In this document: piece after piece, positions 53,708 to 61,300 of the stretch
Layout of the letters: every line of letters starts with the position of its first letter
Position numbering within the stretch: position 1 is the stretch's first letter
Assembly (NCBI GenBank): GCA_963725395.1
Contig: CAVRYH010000012.1
Span: forward strand, 186,001 to 250,000
From: Bog-756 sp963725395
GTDB lineage: Bacteria > Actinomycetota > Acidimicrobiia > Acidimicrobiales > RAAP-2
Reading direction: 5' to 3'
Length of the DNA: 64,000 nt
Position numbers and translations under genes: made by a program
Notes under the pieces: model-generated
Database searches by the model: none
What the model saw: the letters and a program-made list of their open reading frames with translations, nothing else
What the model was told of the DNA's origin: nothing

Positions 53708-54310
53708 TCAGCTCCTTCCGGGGGAGTGTGGCGAGGCGTCACGGGCCACGGGGTTGATCGCCGTGCGCAAAACATCGAGCGCTTCGTACATGAGGGAACG
53801 AAAGTCGGCCGGCCCATCCGTATGGGCCCAGCGTTCGAATGCGGTCTGGAATACCGCTACTCCCGCCTGGGCGGTCAGGCCCGCCCCTGATTCCGGGACA
53901 CCTCGCAATTGGAGTGCCACTCCAATTGCATCCTTCAGGGCGACCATCTTGATCATCTCGCGCTCTTGAAGATCGCTCGACGACTCGATGAGCCGTTGTC
54001 GGGCTCTGGCCCCCCCACCGATCTCGGTGATTGCGCTGCCGGCAGCCGCCAATGCGGCGATGACGACATCGATCGGGGTGACGTGCACTGGGGCGGTGGC
54101 CACTGCGTCGACTACGGCGTCCTGAAAAGCGGGGGCACCGGAGAAGAGCACCTCGCGTTTGTCGTCGAAGTACCGGAAGAACGTGCGCTTCGTGAGCCCG
54201 GCCCGTTCGGCTATCTCTGCCACCGTCACGTGTTCGAACCCGCGTTCGATGTAGAGCTCGTATGCGGCTCGGGTCAGCCTGGCCTGGGCCCCTGCCTCCC
54301 AACGTGGCAT
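53708..54310 (-). CDS. TetR family regulator next to the epimerase-like gene
   Basis: 200 aa from ATG 54310. HTH: VTVAEIAERAGLTKRTFFRY, FDDKREVLF. The start at 54310 is preferred over 54430 because upstream residues are unlike the family and would overrun two operator palindromes. Divergent from the NAD(P)-dependent epimerase-like gene, which it probably represses. Confidence 0.88.
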   Translation of the reverse strand: MPRWEAGAQARLTRAAYELYIERGFEHVTVAEIAERAGLTKRTFFRYFDDKREVLFSGAPAFQDAVVDAVATAPVHVTPIDVVIAALAAAGSAITEIGGGARARQRLIESSSDLQEREMIKMVALKDAIGVALQLRGVPESGAGLTAQAGVAVFQTAFERWAHTDGPADFRSLMYEALDVLRTAINPVARDASPHSPGRS

Positions 54311-54333
54311 GTCACCGATCGTAGGGGATGGGT

Positions 54334-54385
54334 GATGACACGCAGTGCCATCCCTGATATGGTGCCGATGACACCCAATGTCATC
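54334..54385. promoter_or_regulatory. Two TetR-type operators between tetR and the epimerase-like gene
   Basis: GATGACA-N5-TGTCATC at 54367-54385 is perfect. GATGACA-N5-TGCCATC at 54334-54352 has one mismatch. The centres are 33 bp apart. They lie between two divergent starts (54310 and 54430). Confidence 0.75.
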
Positions 54386-54429
54386 AGGCCTCGCACGCCT
54401 GCCCGCGCTCCAACCCACAGGGAGTCCCA

Positions 54430-55335
54430 ATGCGAGTATTCATCACCGGCGCATCCGGCCACCTCGGCTCTGTCATCATCCCCGAACTGATCGGCGCAGG
54501 TCACGAAGTAGTCGGCCTCGCCCGCTCGGACGCCTCCGCCACCGCGGTCCAGGCACTCGGCGCCGATGTGCACCGTGGCTCGCTCGACGATCTCGACGGC
54601 CTGCGGGAAGCGGCGAGGGCCTCGGACGGCATCATCCACCTGGCGTTCAAGCATGACGAGATGAACGCCGGTGACCTCGAGGGGCCATTGGGAGCCGATC
54701 TCTCGGCCATCGAGGCGATGGGCGAAGCGTTGGCCGGCACCGGCAAGGCGTTCGTCGGGACCTCGGGAACCATTCCCCTCGCTTTTGGGGGCGTAGAGGG
54801 GGTGGGAGCCGAAACCGACATCCTGCCCGCCGGCCCTCGCATCGACGCCGAAAATGCCGTGATCGCCTTTGCTGACCGCGGAATCCGGTCCTCCGTCGTG
54901 CGACCCCCTCCCCTGGTGCACAGCCAGTTCGACCACAGCGGCTACACGCCGGCCCTGATCTCGTTCGCCCGAGCCAAGGGTAAGGCCGGCTACCCCGGTG
55001 AGGGCTCGAATCGTTGGCCCGCCGTGCACTCTTTGGATTTGGCGCACCTCTACCGCCTCGCGCTCGAAGGTGCCCCAGCGGGGACCCGTCTGCACGCCGT
55101 CGCCGATGAGGGGGTGCCACTGAAGGAGATCGCCGAAGTGATCGGAAGCAATCTGGGTGTGCCAGTAGTCAGCATTCCGCCAGAGGAGATCGTCGACTAT
55201 TTCGACTTCCTGGCTTTCTTCATCTCCTTGGACAATCCGGCTTCGAGTGCGCGCACCCAAGAGCTGCTGGACTGGCATCCAATACATCCCGGACTGATCG
55301 ACGACCTCAACCAAGGTCACTACTTTCGAGTCTGA
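54430..55335 (+). CDS. NAD(P)-dependent epimerase/dehydratase-like (extended SDR) protein
   Basis: 301 aa. Rossmann motif MRVFITGASGHLGSVIIPEL (TGxxGxLG), AGHEVVGLARSDAS, and the segment GIIHLAFKHDEM. It then matches the SDR-a5-like group: RSSVVRPPPLVHSQFDHSGY, WPAVHSLDLAHLYRLALEGA. The usual YxxxK is not obvious, as in atypical or NmrA-like members, so it could be a redox sensor or reductase. Under the divergent TetR. Confidence 0.85.
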   Translation: MRVFITGASGHLGSVIIPELIGAGHEVVGLARSDASATAVQALGADVHRGSLDDLDGLREAARASDGIIHLAFKHDEMNAGDLEGPLGADLSAIEAMGEALAGTGKAFVGTSGTIPLAFGGVEGVGAETDILPAGPRIDAENAVIAFADRGIRSSVVRPPPLVHSQFDHSGYTPALISFARAKGKAGYPGEGSNRWPAVHSLDLAHLYRLALEGAPAGTRLHAVADEGVPLKEIAEVIGSNLGVPVVSIPPEEIVDYFDFLAFFISLDNPASSARTQELLDWHPIHPGLIDDLNQGHYFRV

Positions 55336-55375
55336 ATGGCCGACGGGGGACGTCAGTGATCGAAAGGAGGGTCGA

Positions 55376-55783
55376 ATGTCCGTGCTCATCGTCGCATCCC
55401 GGCTCCGGCTGAGCGACGCGCGCCACCGCGGGAAGTTCCTGAAGGCTGCTACAGCGGCCATCGAGCAGGCCGCTGCTTCCTCGGGAAATCTTGGTACAGA
55501 GGTACTTCCGCAGGCCAACGACGTCTACTGGACGCGAACCGCCTGGAACGATCGAGACTCCATGGTGGCATTCATGACCGCCGAACCCCACCTCGGAATG
55601 ATGGGGAGCCTGGACGAGTGGTGCGATGAGGCTTCATTCGTCGAGTGGGAGCAGCCGACACCACAATTTCCCGAATGGTCAGTGGCTTACGATCGGCTCG
55701 TCCGCGACGGACGATCGCCGACGCTGAGCCGGCCCTCCCCTGACCATGAGGAGCGGTCCTTTCCTCCGGTTGTCGAGAGGTAA
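55376..55783 (+). CDS. DUF3291-like / dimeric alpha-beta barrel protein
   Basis: 135 aa, GGAGGGTCGA before ATG. The pattern VYWTRTAWNDRDSMVAFMTA, then PHLGMMGSLDEWCDEASFVE, suits the DUF3291/ABM-like ferredoxin-fold family found in small monooxygenases. It lies 40 bp after the epimerase-like gene and is probably co-transcribed and repressed by the same TetR. Function unproven. Confidence 0.7.
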   Translation: MSVLIVASRLRLSDARHRGKFLKAATAAIEQAAASSGNLGTEVLPQANDVYWTRTAWNDRDSMVAFMTAEPHLGMMGSLDEWCDEASFVEWEQPTPQFPEWSVAYDRLVRDGRSPTLSRPSPDHEERSFPPVVER

Positions 55784-55817
55784 CTGGGGCGACGAAACGC
55801 TGTGTACTCCTGACGAC

Positions 55818-57044
55818 GTGCGGATTCAATGGGTCGACGCAACGGCCTCGGCGAACGCCTCAGATGGTGACATAAAGCCGAGCGTCTTGCGAGGCCTTCT
55901 GTTGAGCGAACTTGCGATGGCGTCGAGCTGCTGGTGAGTGTGGACCGAAAGATCGGTGCCCCTTCGGCAGATATTGACGAAGGAGCCCGTTGGTGTTCTC
56001 GTTGGTGCCGCGCTGCCATGGTGAACGAGGATCGCAGAAGTAGACCTTCACACCCGTGTCGACGGTGAAGCGCACGTGCTCGGACATCTCGGGCCCGAGG
56101 TGAGGGTGCGACGGAGCTGGGCCGTCAGGGTGACGATGCGCTTGGTCATGGCGTTTCGCACCGCCTCGGCCCCGTGGTCGTTGGGCAGCCGGAGCAAAAT
56201 GACATAACGGGTGCTCCGCTCGACAAGGGTGCCCACCGACGTGAAGCCCTTGCCCAGGATGAGATCCCCCTCCCAGTGACCGGGCACCGCTCGGTCCTCG
56301 ACCTCGGCCGGGCGCTCGGAGATCATGACCATGTCCTTGATCTTCCCCATGCCGTGGCCGCCCTTGGTCCACTTCTTGTTGCGGCGCATGGCCCGGCCAC
56401 TTCGCAGGCATACGTGCAGCTCATGGCCGGAGCGCCCCGCGGCCCTGGACGAAGAGCGACTGGTAGATGGTCTCATGGGACACCTGGAGCTCCGGGTTGT
56501 TCGGGTAGGTCCGAGCCAGCCACCCGGAGATCACCTCGGGTGACCACTTGTCGGCCAGCTTGGCCTCCACTTTGGCCCGAAGACGCCGGGAGCTGGCGAT
56601 CTTGCCCACCTTGGGACGTTTCGCCCTGCGGCGGGCCGCCCGCTCGGCCTTGATGGCCCGGGAGCCCCGGCGTCCCCCGTTGGCGTTCACCTCCCGGGAC
56701 ACCGTCGAGGGTGCCCGCTCCAGATCCCAGGCGATCTCCCGAAATGACCACCCCGCAGCCAGACCACTCGAGATCTCCTCGCGTTCGGACTGGGAGAACC
56801 GCAGCTCAGAGACGACCCGTGGCCGGGGCGGGATGCCACCTGTTCGCCCGACGTACTCCCTGATCGCGCTGTTCTCCCTGTCAAGCCTTCGGGCGATCCG
56901 CTTCAGGGGCACACCGGCCTGATGATGCTCCCAGATCGTTGCCTTCTCTTCCTCGGTGAACTTGCGCATCTGCACACCTCCTGATCGACGACATCAAATG
57001 TTCGCCAATTAGGCAGGTGTTGCGTTGACCCCCTGAACTCGCAC
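55818..57044 (-). mobile_element. IS30-family insertion sequence, decayed
   Basis: Imperfect terminal repeats: GTGCGGATTCAATGGGTCGA (starting 55818, continuing CGCAAC) against the complement of 57019-57044 (GTGCGAGTTCAGGGGGTCAA, continuing CGCAAC). The transposase stop lies inside the left repeat. No clear 2-3 bp duplication. It closes the accessory region on the right. Confidence 0.75.
55826..56969 (-). pseudogene. IS30-family transposase, frameshifted and missing a catalytic segment
   Basis: ATG 56969 follows AGGAGG at 7 nt. N-terminal HTH part: MRKFTEEEKATIWEHHQAGV, LKRIARRLDRENSAI; central SFREIAWDLERAPSTVSREV. The DDE core begins VPGHWEGDLILGKGFTSVGT (first Asp). Frame changes occur near 56450, 56105 and 55970. 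At 56100 the WDQGSEM-type segment with the second catalytic Asp is reduced to TSGPEM, so the enzyme would be dead even after correction. The end NENTNGLLRQYLPKG is recognisable. Confidence 0.85.
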
Positions 57045-57162
57045 CGGGTCGGAGGTCGACCAAGGTGTGCCCCAGTGCCCCAGCTAATCGCCCATGAGCG
57101 GCATCAGTGGACAGAATGATCGCTAGCCCCGGCGAGCCTGGTTCAGGCTAGCGTTTCCTCCC

Positions 57163-58584
57163 ATGTTCGGTAGTTCCGCGACTGGGGGATTGTTCGGCGG
57201 CGTTCGACCGTGGTGGAGCGGTCTCGCCCTTGTTCTGTTGATGGTCACGATGGCGACCGTCGGACTCTCATTGGCCGCTGTCGATCCAGCCCCTGCGGCT
57301 GCGACGACGCCCCCGGTCAAGTACTACGTCGCCATGGGGGATTCCATGGCCGCAGGGACAGGAGCCTCCACACCGGCCAATGACTATGTGAATCTCGTGT
57401 ACCAGCACGAACTGGCTCAGTACCCCGGCCTCCAAGTCGTCAATCTGGCCTGCGGCGGTGCCACCGTACAATCGGTCATCAACGGACCGGGGTGTTCGTA
57501 CACCACTGGGACCCAGTTGGGTGACGCCGAAGCGTTCCTGGCGGCGCACCCGGGCCAGGTTGCATTGCTCACCATCGACATCGGCGCCAACAATGTCGAT
57601 GGGTGCCTGGGAGCCTCGGGCATCAACATCCCCTGCGTCCAGACCGGTCTCGGCCAGATCACTACCCTCCTACCCCAGATTCTGAGTGGGCTGCGGGGCG
57701 TCTATCCCGGACTAGCCGTCTACGGGATGAACTACTACGACCCGTTTCTGAACCAGTGGCTGACCGGAGCCAGCGGGCAGGCTGTGGCCGAGCAGTCCGA
57801 AACCTATGCCGTCACTCTCAACAGCATCCTGGCCCAGATCTTCGGTGCCGCCGGCGCATCGACGGCAGACCCGGCAACTTTATTTGACACCACCGACTTC
57901 GCTCTGACCGGGATGTACCTGGGCACCGTTGTGCCTCAGAACGTTGCGCTCATCTGTGCGTGGACCTTGATGTGTAGCCAAAACAACATCCACCCCAATG
58001 ACCTTGGCCATGCCGTCGTAGCGCAGGCGTTTGAGGCGGTGATTGACCACCTGACCGTCCTCACCACGGCGCTGCCCTCTGGCTCAGTGAGACAGCCATA
58101 CTCGGCCTCCTTGACGGCCGATGGTGGGCAGGCTCCCTACCGGTGGTCGCTGTCGTCGGGCGCCCTGCCGTCGGGCCTCCACCTGACCGCCACAGGACTG
58201 ATCAGGGGTAAGCCGAGTGCGACCGGATCGTCCACGTTCACGGTGACGGTCGTCGACCACAGAACGAGGACGCACATTCAGCAGACCGCCACACAGACCC
58301 TCACTCTCAACATCACGCAGCCGATCCCGGTCATCACCCTCGTCAAACCGAACACCGCACCCGTCAACGGTGACACCAAGGTGACCATCACGGGTACCTC
58401 CCTCTGGGCACCGTTGTCGGTCATGTTCGGCATGTTTCCGGCCACTGGTGTGACGGTGAACACCGCTGGGACCAAGATCACCGCTTACGCTCCGGCAGAG
58501 GGTGCCGGGACGGTTGCCATCGTGGTGACGACACCTGGCGGGGTCAGTTTGCCGGTTGCCGGCGACCAGTTCACCTATCCCTAA
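57163..58584 (+). CDS. Secreted SGNH/GDSL hydrolase with putative Ig and IPT/TIG domains
   Basis: 473 aa. Signal peptide/membrane helix (about 18-48: WWSGLALVLLMVTMATVGLS, cleavage near APAAATT). SGNH domain (about 50-300): AMGDSMAAG (block I Ser), NLACGGATV (block II), IGANNVDG (block III Asn), and NNIHPNDLGH (block V Asp/His). Then an Ig-like putative domain (LPSGLHLTATGLIRGKPSAT, about 330-375) and an IPT/TIG domain (about 390-473, TLVKPNTAPVNGDTKVTITG). An extracellular esterase or lipase whose extra domains may bind polymer or the cell surface. Confidence 0.88.
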   Translation: MFGSSATGGLFGGVRPWWSGLALVLLMVTMATVGLSLAAVDPAPAAATTPPVKYYVAMGDSMAAGTGASTPANDYVNLVYQHELAQYPGLQVVNLACGGATVQSVINGPGCSYTTGTQLGDAEAFLAAHPGQVALLTIDIGANNVDGCLGASGINIPCVQTGLGQITTLLPQILSGLRGVYPGLAVYGMNYYDPFLNQWLTGASGQAVAEQSETYAVTLNSILAQIFGAAGASTADPATLFDTTDFALTGMYLGTVVPQNVALICAWTLMCSQNNIHPNDLGHAVVAQAFEAVIDHLTVLTTALPSGSVRQPYSASLTADGGQAPYRWSLSSGALPSGLHLTATGLIRGKPSATGSSTFTVTVVDHRTRTHIQQTATQTLTLNITQPIPVITLVKPNTAPVNGDTKVTITGTSLWAPLSVMFGMFPATGVTVNTAGTKITAYAPAEGAGTVAIVVTTPGGVSLPVAGDQFTYP

Positions 58585-58831
58585 TCACCGGGAGAGGGTC
58601 GCGTTATCAGGTTTGGACGCGGAACTGCTCACGCTCAGCCAACTGCCAATGTCGGCTCACCGAGCCGTAGCTCGCCAGACTGATGACTCCTCCTACTTGG
58701 CCCTAGGCCAGGGCTTCTACGAGTCCAGGTGCTTCCGCTCCCCGGAACATCTTCAAACGGTTACTCAACACTCTTTTGGTACATTTCGACGCAAGTCAGC
58801 ACGTAATGGCGCGTTTCGATCCAGGGGAACA

Positions 58832-59280
58832 GTGCGAAGGATCATGATGGCAGCCGCAGCCTTCGCGATTCCGATGTCAGCGGCGTCGTAGGGATCGTCG
58901 GGGCATCTGGGATAGCCGGAGCATCGTCCCCGGTTACATGCGCCAAAGTCTCCTGGACCCTCACGGGAACCGTTCACTTCAAGGGGTGCAGCACTCCGTT
59001 TGCGAAGGGGAATGCCGTGGGCACCTCGCTCGCGACCGGTGGGACGATCAGCTGGACAGGCAAACACCCAGGCTCGGTTTCGCCTTCGGGCTCCGTCACG
59101 GTTGCCGGCCAAGGGAGCTGCGCCAACGGCTCGAAGGAGTACGAGGCCTCAGACGTGGTAACCGCCGTCACTGGAAGTGCAGCGTCGGTGATCAAGGTGG
59201 GGGACTGTAGCTCCGGTGCGTTCTGTGTGAGTAAGGCCGGCCATCTCGCATTGGTCAAGGGCAGCGTGTTCTCAGTCTGA
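58832..59280 (+). pseudogene. Small secreted protein interrupted by a one-base frameshift
   Basis: GTG 58832 follows AGGGGA at 5 nt and encodes a signal peptide beginning MRRIMMAAAAFAIPMSAAS. The frame hits TAG at 58889. One base before it, the reading continues as GIVGASGIAGASSPVTCAKV, then SWTLTGTVHFKGCSTPFAKG, to TGA 59280. A missing G restores about 149 aa with four or more Cys. Family not recognised; the repeated pattern of Thr, Gly and Cys suggests an all-beta extracellular protein. Confidence 0.6.
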
Positions 59281-59372
59281 TTAAAGGGTACCTCCAACCA
59301 GCAAACGAATCAGCAGCTGGCAAACCCCCGGGGACTCCCGATTGACCGTTCGCTCCGCATGCGACCGCGGTT

Positions 59373-59984
59373 CTACGCATTCTCGGTCTCGGGAAGAAGC
59401 GCCTGTGGAGCCAGGTCGTTCAACTGGATCGCCGTCATAGGGGCTCCGGGAGGGACTGTCGAAAGCATGCTCTCCAGCTGTCGGAGTCCACGATGACACA
59501 GAACCCGTACTGATCCCGGCGATCGCTCCATGATGTTCGCAACGGCTGGAACGCCCAGTCCCGCGACGATCCTAAGCATCACCGCCTCGGCCTGACCAGG
59601 TGGAAGATGTGCGATCAGCGTGAGGGCTCGTTCTGTGGCCGAATGCTCGTCCGCTTCGGCTTCAACATTGTTGCTGGCTGGCAGCACAGCCAGATTAGAA
59701 AGCTCGATCGGGATCGGCCGGGTGGTGCCACCGCGATACCAATCGGTTGCGCAGTTTCTGGCAGTGATGAAGAGCCAGCCTCGGAAGCTCTGTTCATCTC
59801 CTTCGAATGACGGAAGCGCTCTCAGCACTCTCAACCAGATCTCGGCGGCCAGATCTTCAGCAACCGGCGCCGCCTTGACCCGAAGGTACCGAAGGAGCGT
59901 CGGCTGGAACTCCCTCCAGATCGTTGCGAACGCGTCCTCATCGCCCTTCTTCGCTGCCGTGAGGCTTCCCCCGAAGTCCATCAA
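59373..59984 (-). CDS. ECF-type RNA polymerase sigma factor
   Basis: 203 aa. Region 2 at 15-85 (AFATIWREFQPTLLRYLRVK, WLRVLRALPSFEGDEQSFRG, WLFITARNCATDWYR) and region 4 at 125-180 (LPPGQAEAVMLRIVAGLGVP, SPGSVRVLCHRGLRQLE). No anti-sigma gene is adjacent. The C-terminal 25 residues after region 4 are Pro-rich. Likely directs an envelope or secretion response; target promoters not evident. Confidence 0.92.
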   Translation of the reverse strand: MMDFGGSLTAAKKGDEDAFATIWREFQPTLLRYLRVKAAPVAEDLAAEIWLRVLRALPSFEGDEQSFRGWLFITARNCATDWYRGGTTRPIPIELSNLAVLPASNNVEAEADEHSATERALTLIAHLPPGQAEAVMLRIVAGLGVPAVANIMERSPGSVRVLCHRGLRQLESMLSTVPPGAPMTAIQLNDLAPQALLPETENA

Positions 59985-60262
59985 TTGACCACAAGCCCGT
60001 TCCGCTATTCGATGCGCTCCCCCGCTGCCTTACTACACCTATTGGGCGACTCCGTCCACCAAGTAGGCCGACCAGGTGAATCAGTGACATGGGACGTTAC
60101 CCAATAGGGATGGGAAAGATTATCGCCAGCATCAATCCGGTGGGAGCCAGAAACCCACGCCGCTGAGCAGGGACTCCCCACCGTTGGTTTCGCCAATCGT
60201 CAATGCGGAATATCAACTCGCACGGGCGGGAACACTCCGGCAAGATCTGACCAGGCGATCAT
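59985..60262. other. Upstream region of the ECF sigma gene
   Basis: 278 bp, relatively AT-rich, without a recognisable gene. Part of the 338-bp gap between the sigma factor start and the next minus-strand gene; it presumably carries the sigma factor promoter, but no confident -35/-10 pair could be fixed. Confidence 0.4.
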
Positions 60263-60305
60263 GAGACCGCCCGGGTCAGGCACACGCCTGGCCCCGGGCG
60301 GTCTC
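60263..60305 (-). terminator. Long GC-rich hairpin terminator
   Basis: GAGACCGCCCGGG (60263-60275) pairs perfectly with CCCGGGCGGTCTC (60293-60305), with an inner CAGGC/GCCTG stem. It lies 18 bp beyond the stop of the secreted protein gene (minus strand). No T-run. Confidence 0.65.
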
Positions 60306-60322
60306 CCTGACGTTTGCTGGGA

Positions 60323-60757
60323 TCAAAAGGTGTGGTTCACGACCTTCGTCACTCGAGCGGGAACTCGGGCCTCGATCGTGGTGGCCTGCGTCGAGGTCAG
60401 CTTCTGATCGGTGACCGCCCGGTTGATCTGGACATCAACGGCGTTCACCAGGGCATTGACAACGGTCTGCGGATTCACGTTGTGCTGAGTCGCCACCCCG
60501 GCGACTGAGTTGCCAGCCTTGAGGTCGGCTCGAAGGGTCTGAGGTGTAATTCCGATGGCCTGGGCGCTGATATCCAGGCCGGCTCCACGAAGTTCCTTCC
60601 TGTGTGACCGGATCCAAGCCTTGACCTCACCCTTGCCGGTGTGGGTCTGAGCAGTGGTGGAAGCGGCTGGCGTTGCGGCGTAAGCAGTGCCAGTGGCCGC
60701 CAACCCTCCAAGCAGCGCTCCTCCGATGACAACTGGGGCGATGATCTTCTTCAGCAT
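60323..60757 (-). CDS. Secreted small helical protein, unknown function
   Basis: 144 aa, GAAGGAG 6-7 nt before ATG. Signal peptide LKKIIAPVVIGGALLGGLAA, cleavage near AYAATP. The mature part contains two LysM/PASTA-unlike helical repeats ending ALVNAVDVQINRAVTDQKLT; similar proteins occur in actinobacteria without known role. Strong terminator downstream. Probably monocistronic. Confidence 0.75.
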   Translation of the reverse strand: MLKKIIAPVVIGGALLGGLAATGTAYAATPAASTTAQTHTGKGEVKAWIRSHRKELRGAGLDISAQAIGITPQTLRADLKAGNSVAGVATQHNVNPQTVVNALVNAVDVQINRAVTDQKLTSTQATTIEARVPARVTKVVNHTF

Positions 60758-60926
60758 GATGACTCCTTCAACTGGGGGATGTTCTCTACGGCCTGATGGT
60801 GGCAGTCGAAGACGGGCGTTCGATGAGGGATGTGTGAGGGTTCGGTGAAGGTGTGCGTGCCGACAACCTCATCCGGGAGCCTTGATCTGGACTTTTTCAT
60901 GTGTGGAGTGACCGCGAGAATGATCA

Positions 60927-61256
60927 GTGCTCTCTCGTTTTCTGTCTCGCCTTCGCCCGGACCACCAGATCCCCTGCCTGCAACGGGGTGACGACTCCGA
61001 TCTGTCCATCGAGGTCGTCATGCTCCGTCACGAGGTCGCCGTTCTTCGTCGTCAAGTGGCCCGTCCGGCTCTGAGACCATCGGATCGAGCGCTCTTTGCC
61101 GGCCTTAGCAGCCCCTACCGCCCTGCCGCGTGCCCATCATCCAGGCATGGACCAAGCTCACTGAGAACGGGACAGAACTCCGACGAAATCGAAACCGCTC
61201 CGACTCGCCGCCCATCCAGCAGGCGAATCTGCTCGGTTGTCAGCTTCGGGGAGTGA
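60927..61256 (+). pseudogene. Transposase/integrase-core protein N-terminal fragment
   Basis: IEVVMLRHEVAVLRRQVARP, then ALRPSDRALFAGLS, is the standard N-terminus of actinobacterial integrase-core (DDE) transposases. After about residue 65 the sequence loses any resemblance and ends at 61256. The DDE domain is absent. A remnant of a third mobile element. Confidence 0.7.
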
Positions 61257-61300
61257 ACCGCGAACTGAAATGAATGCCATGCTCGTACCCGGTTCGGGGA

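Noticed and set aside
43461..57100. Possible att duplication of the tRNA-Leu 3' end at the right border
   Set aside because: No second copy of the T-arm/acceptor sequence was noticed by eye; a string search is needed before claiming an integrated island.
58556..58831. Upstream extension of the frameshifted secreted protein gene
   Set aside because: Sequence before GTG 58832 has no coding character; the ribosome-binding site and signal peptide fix the start there.
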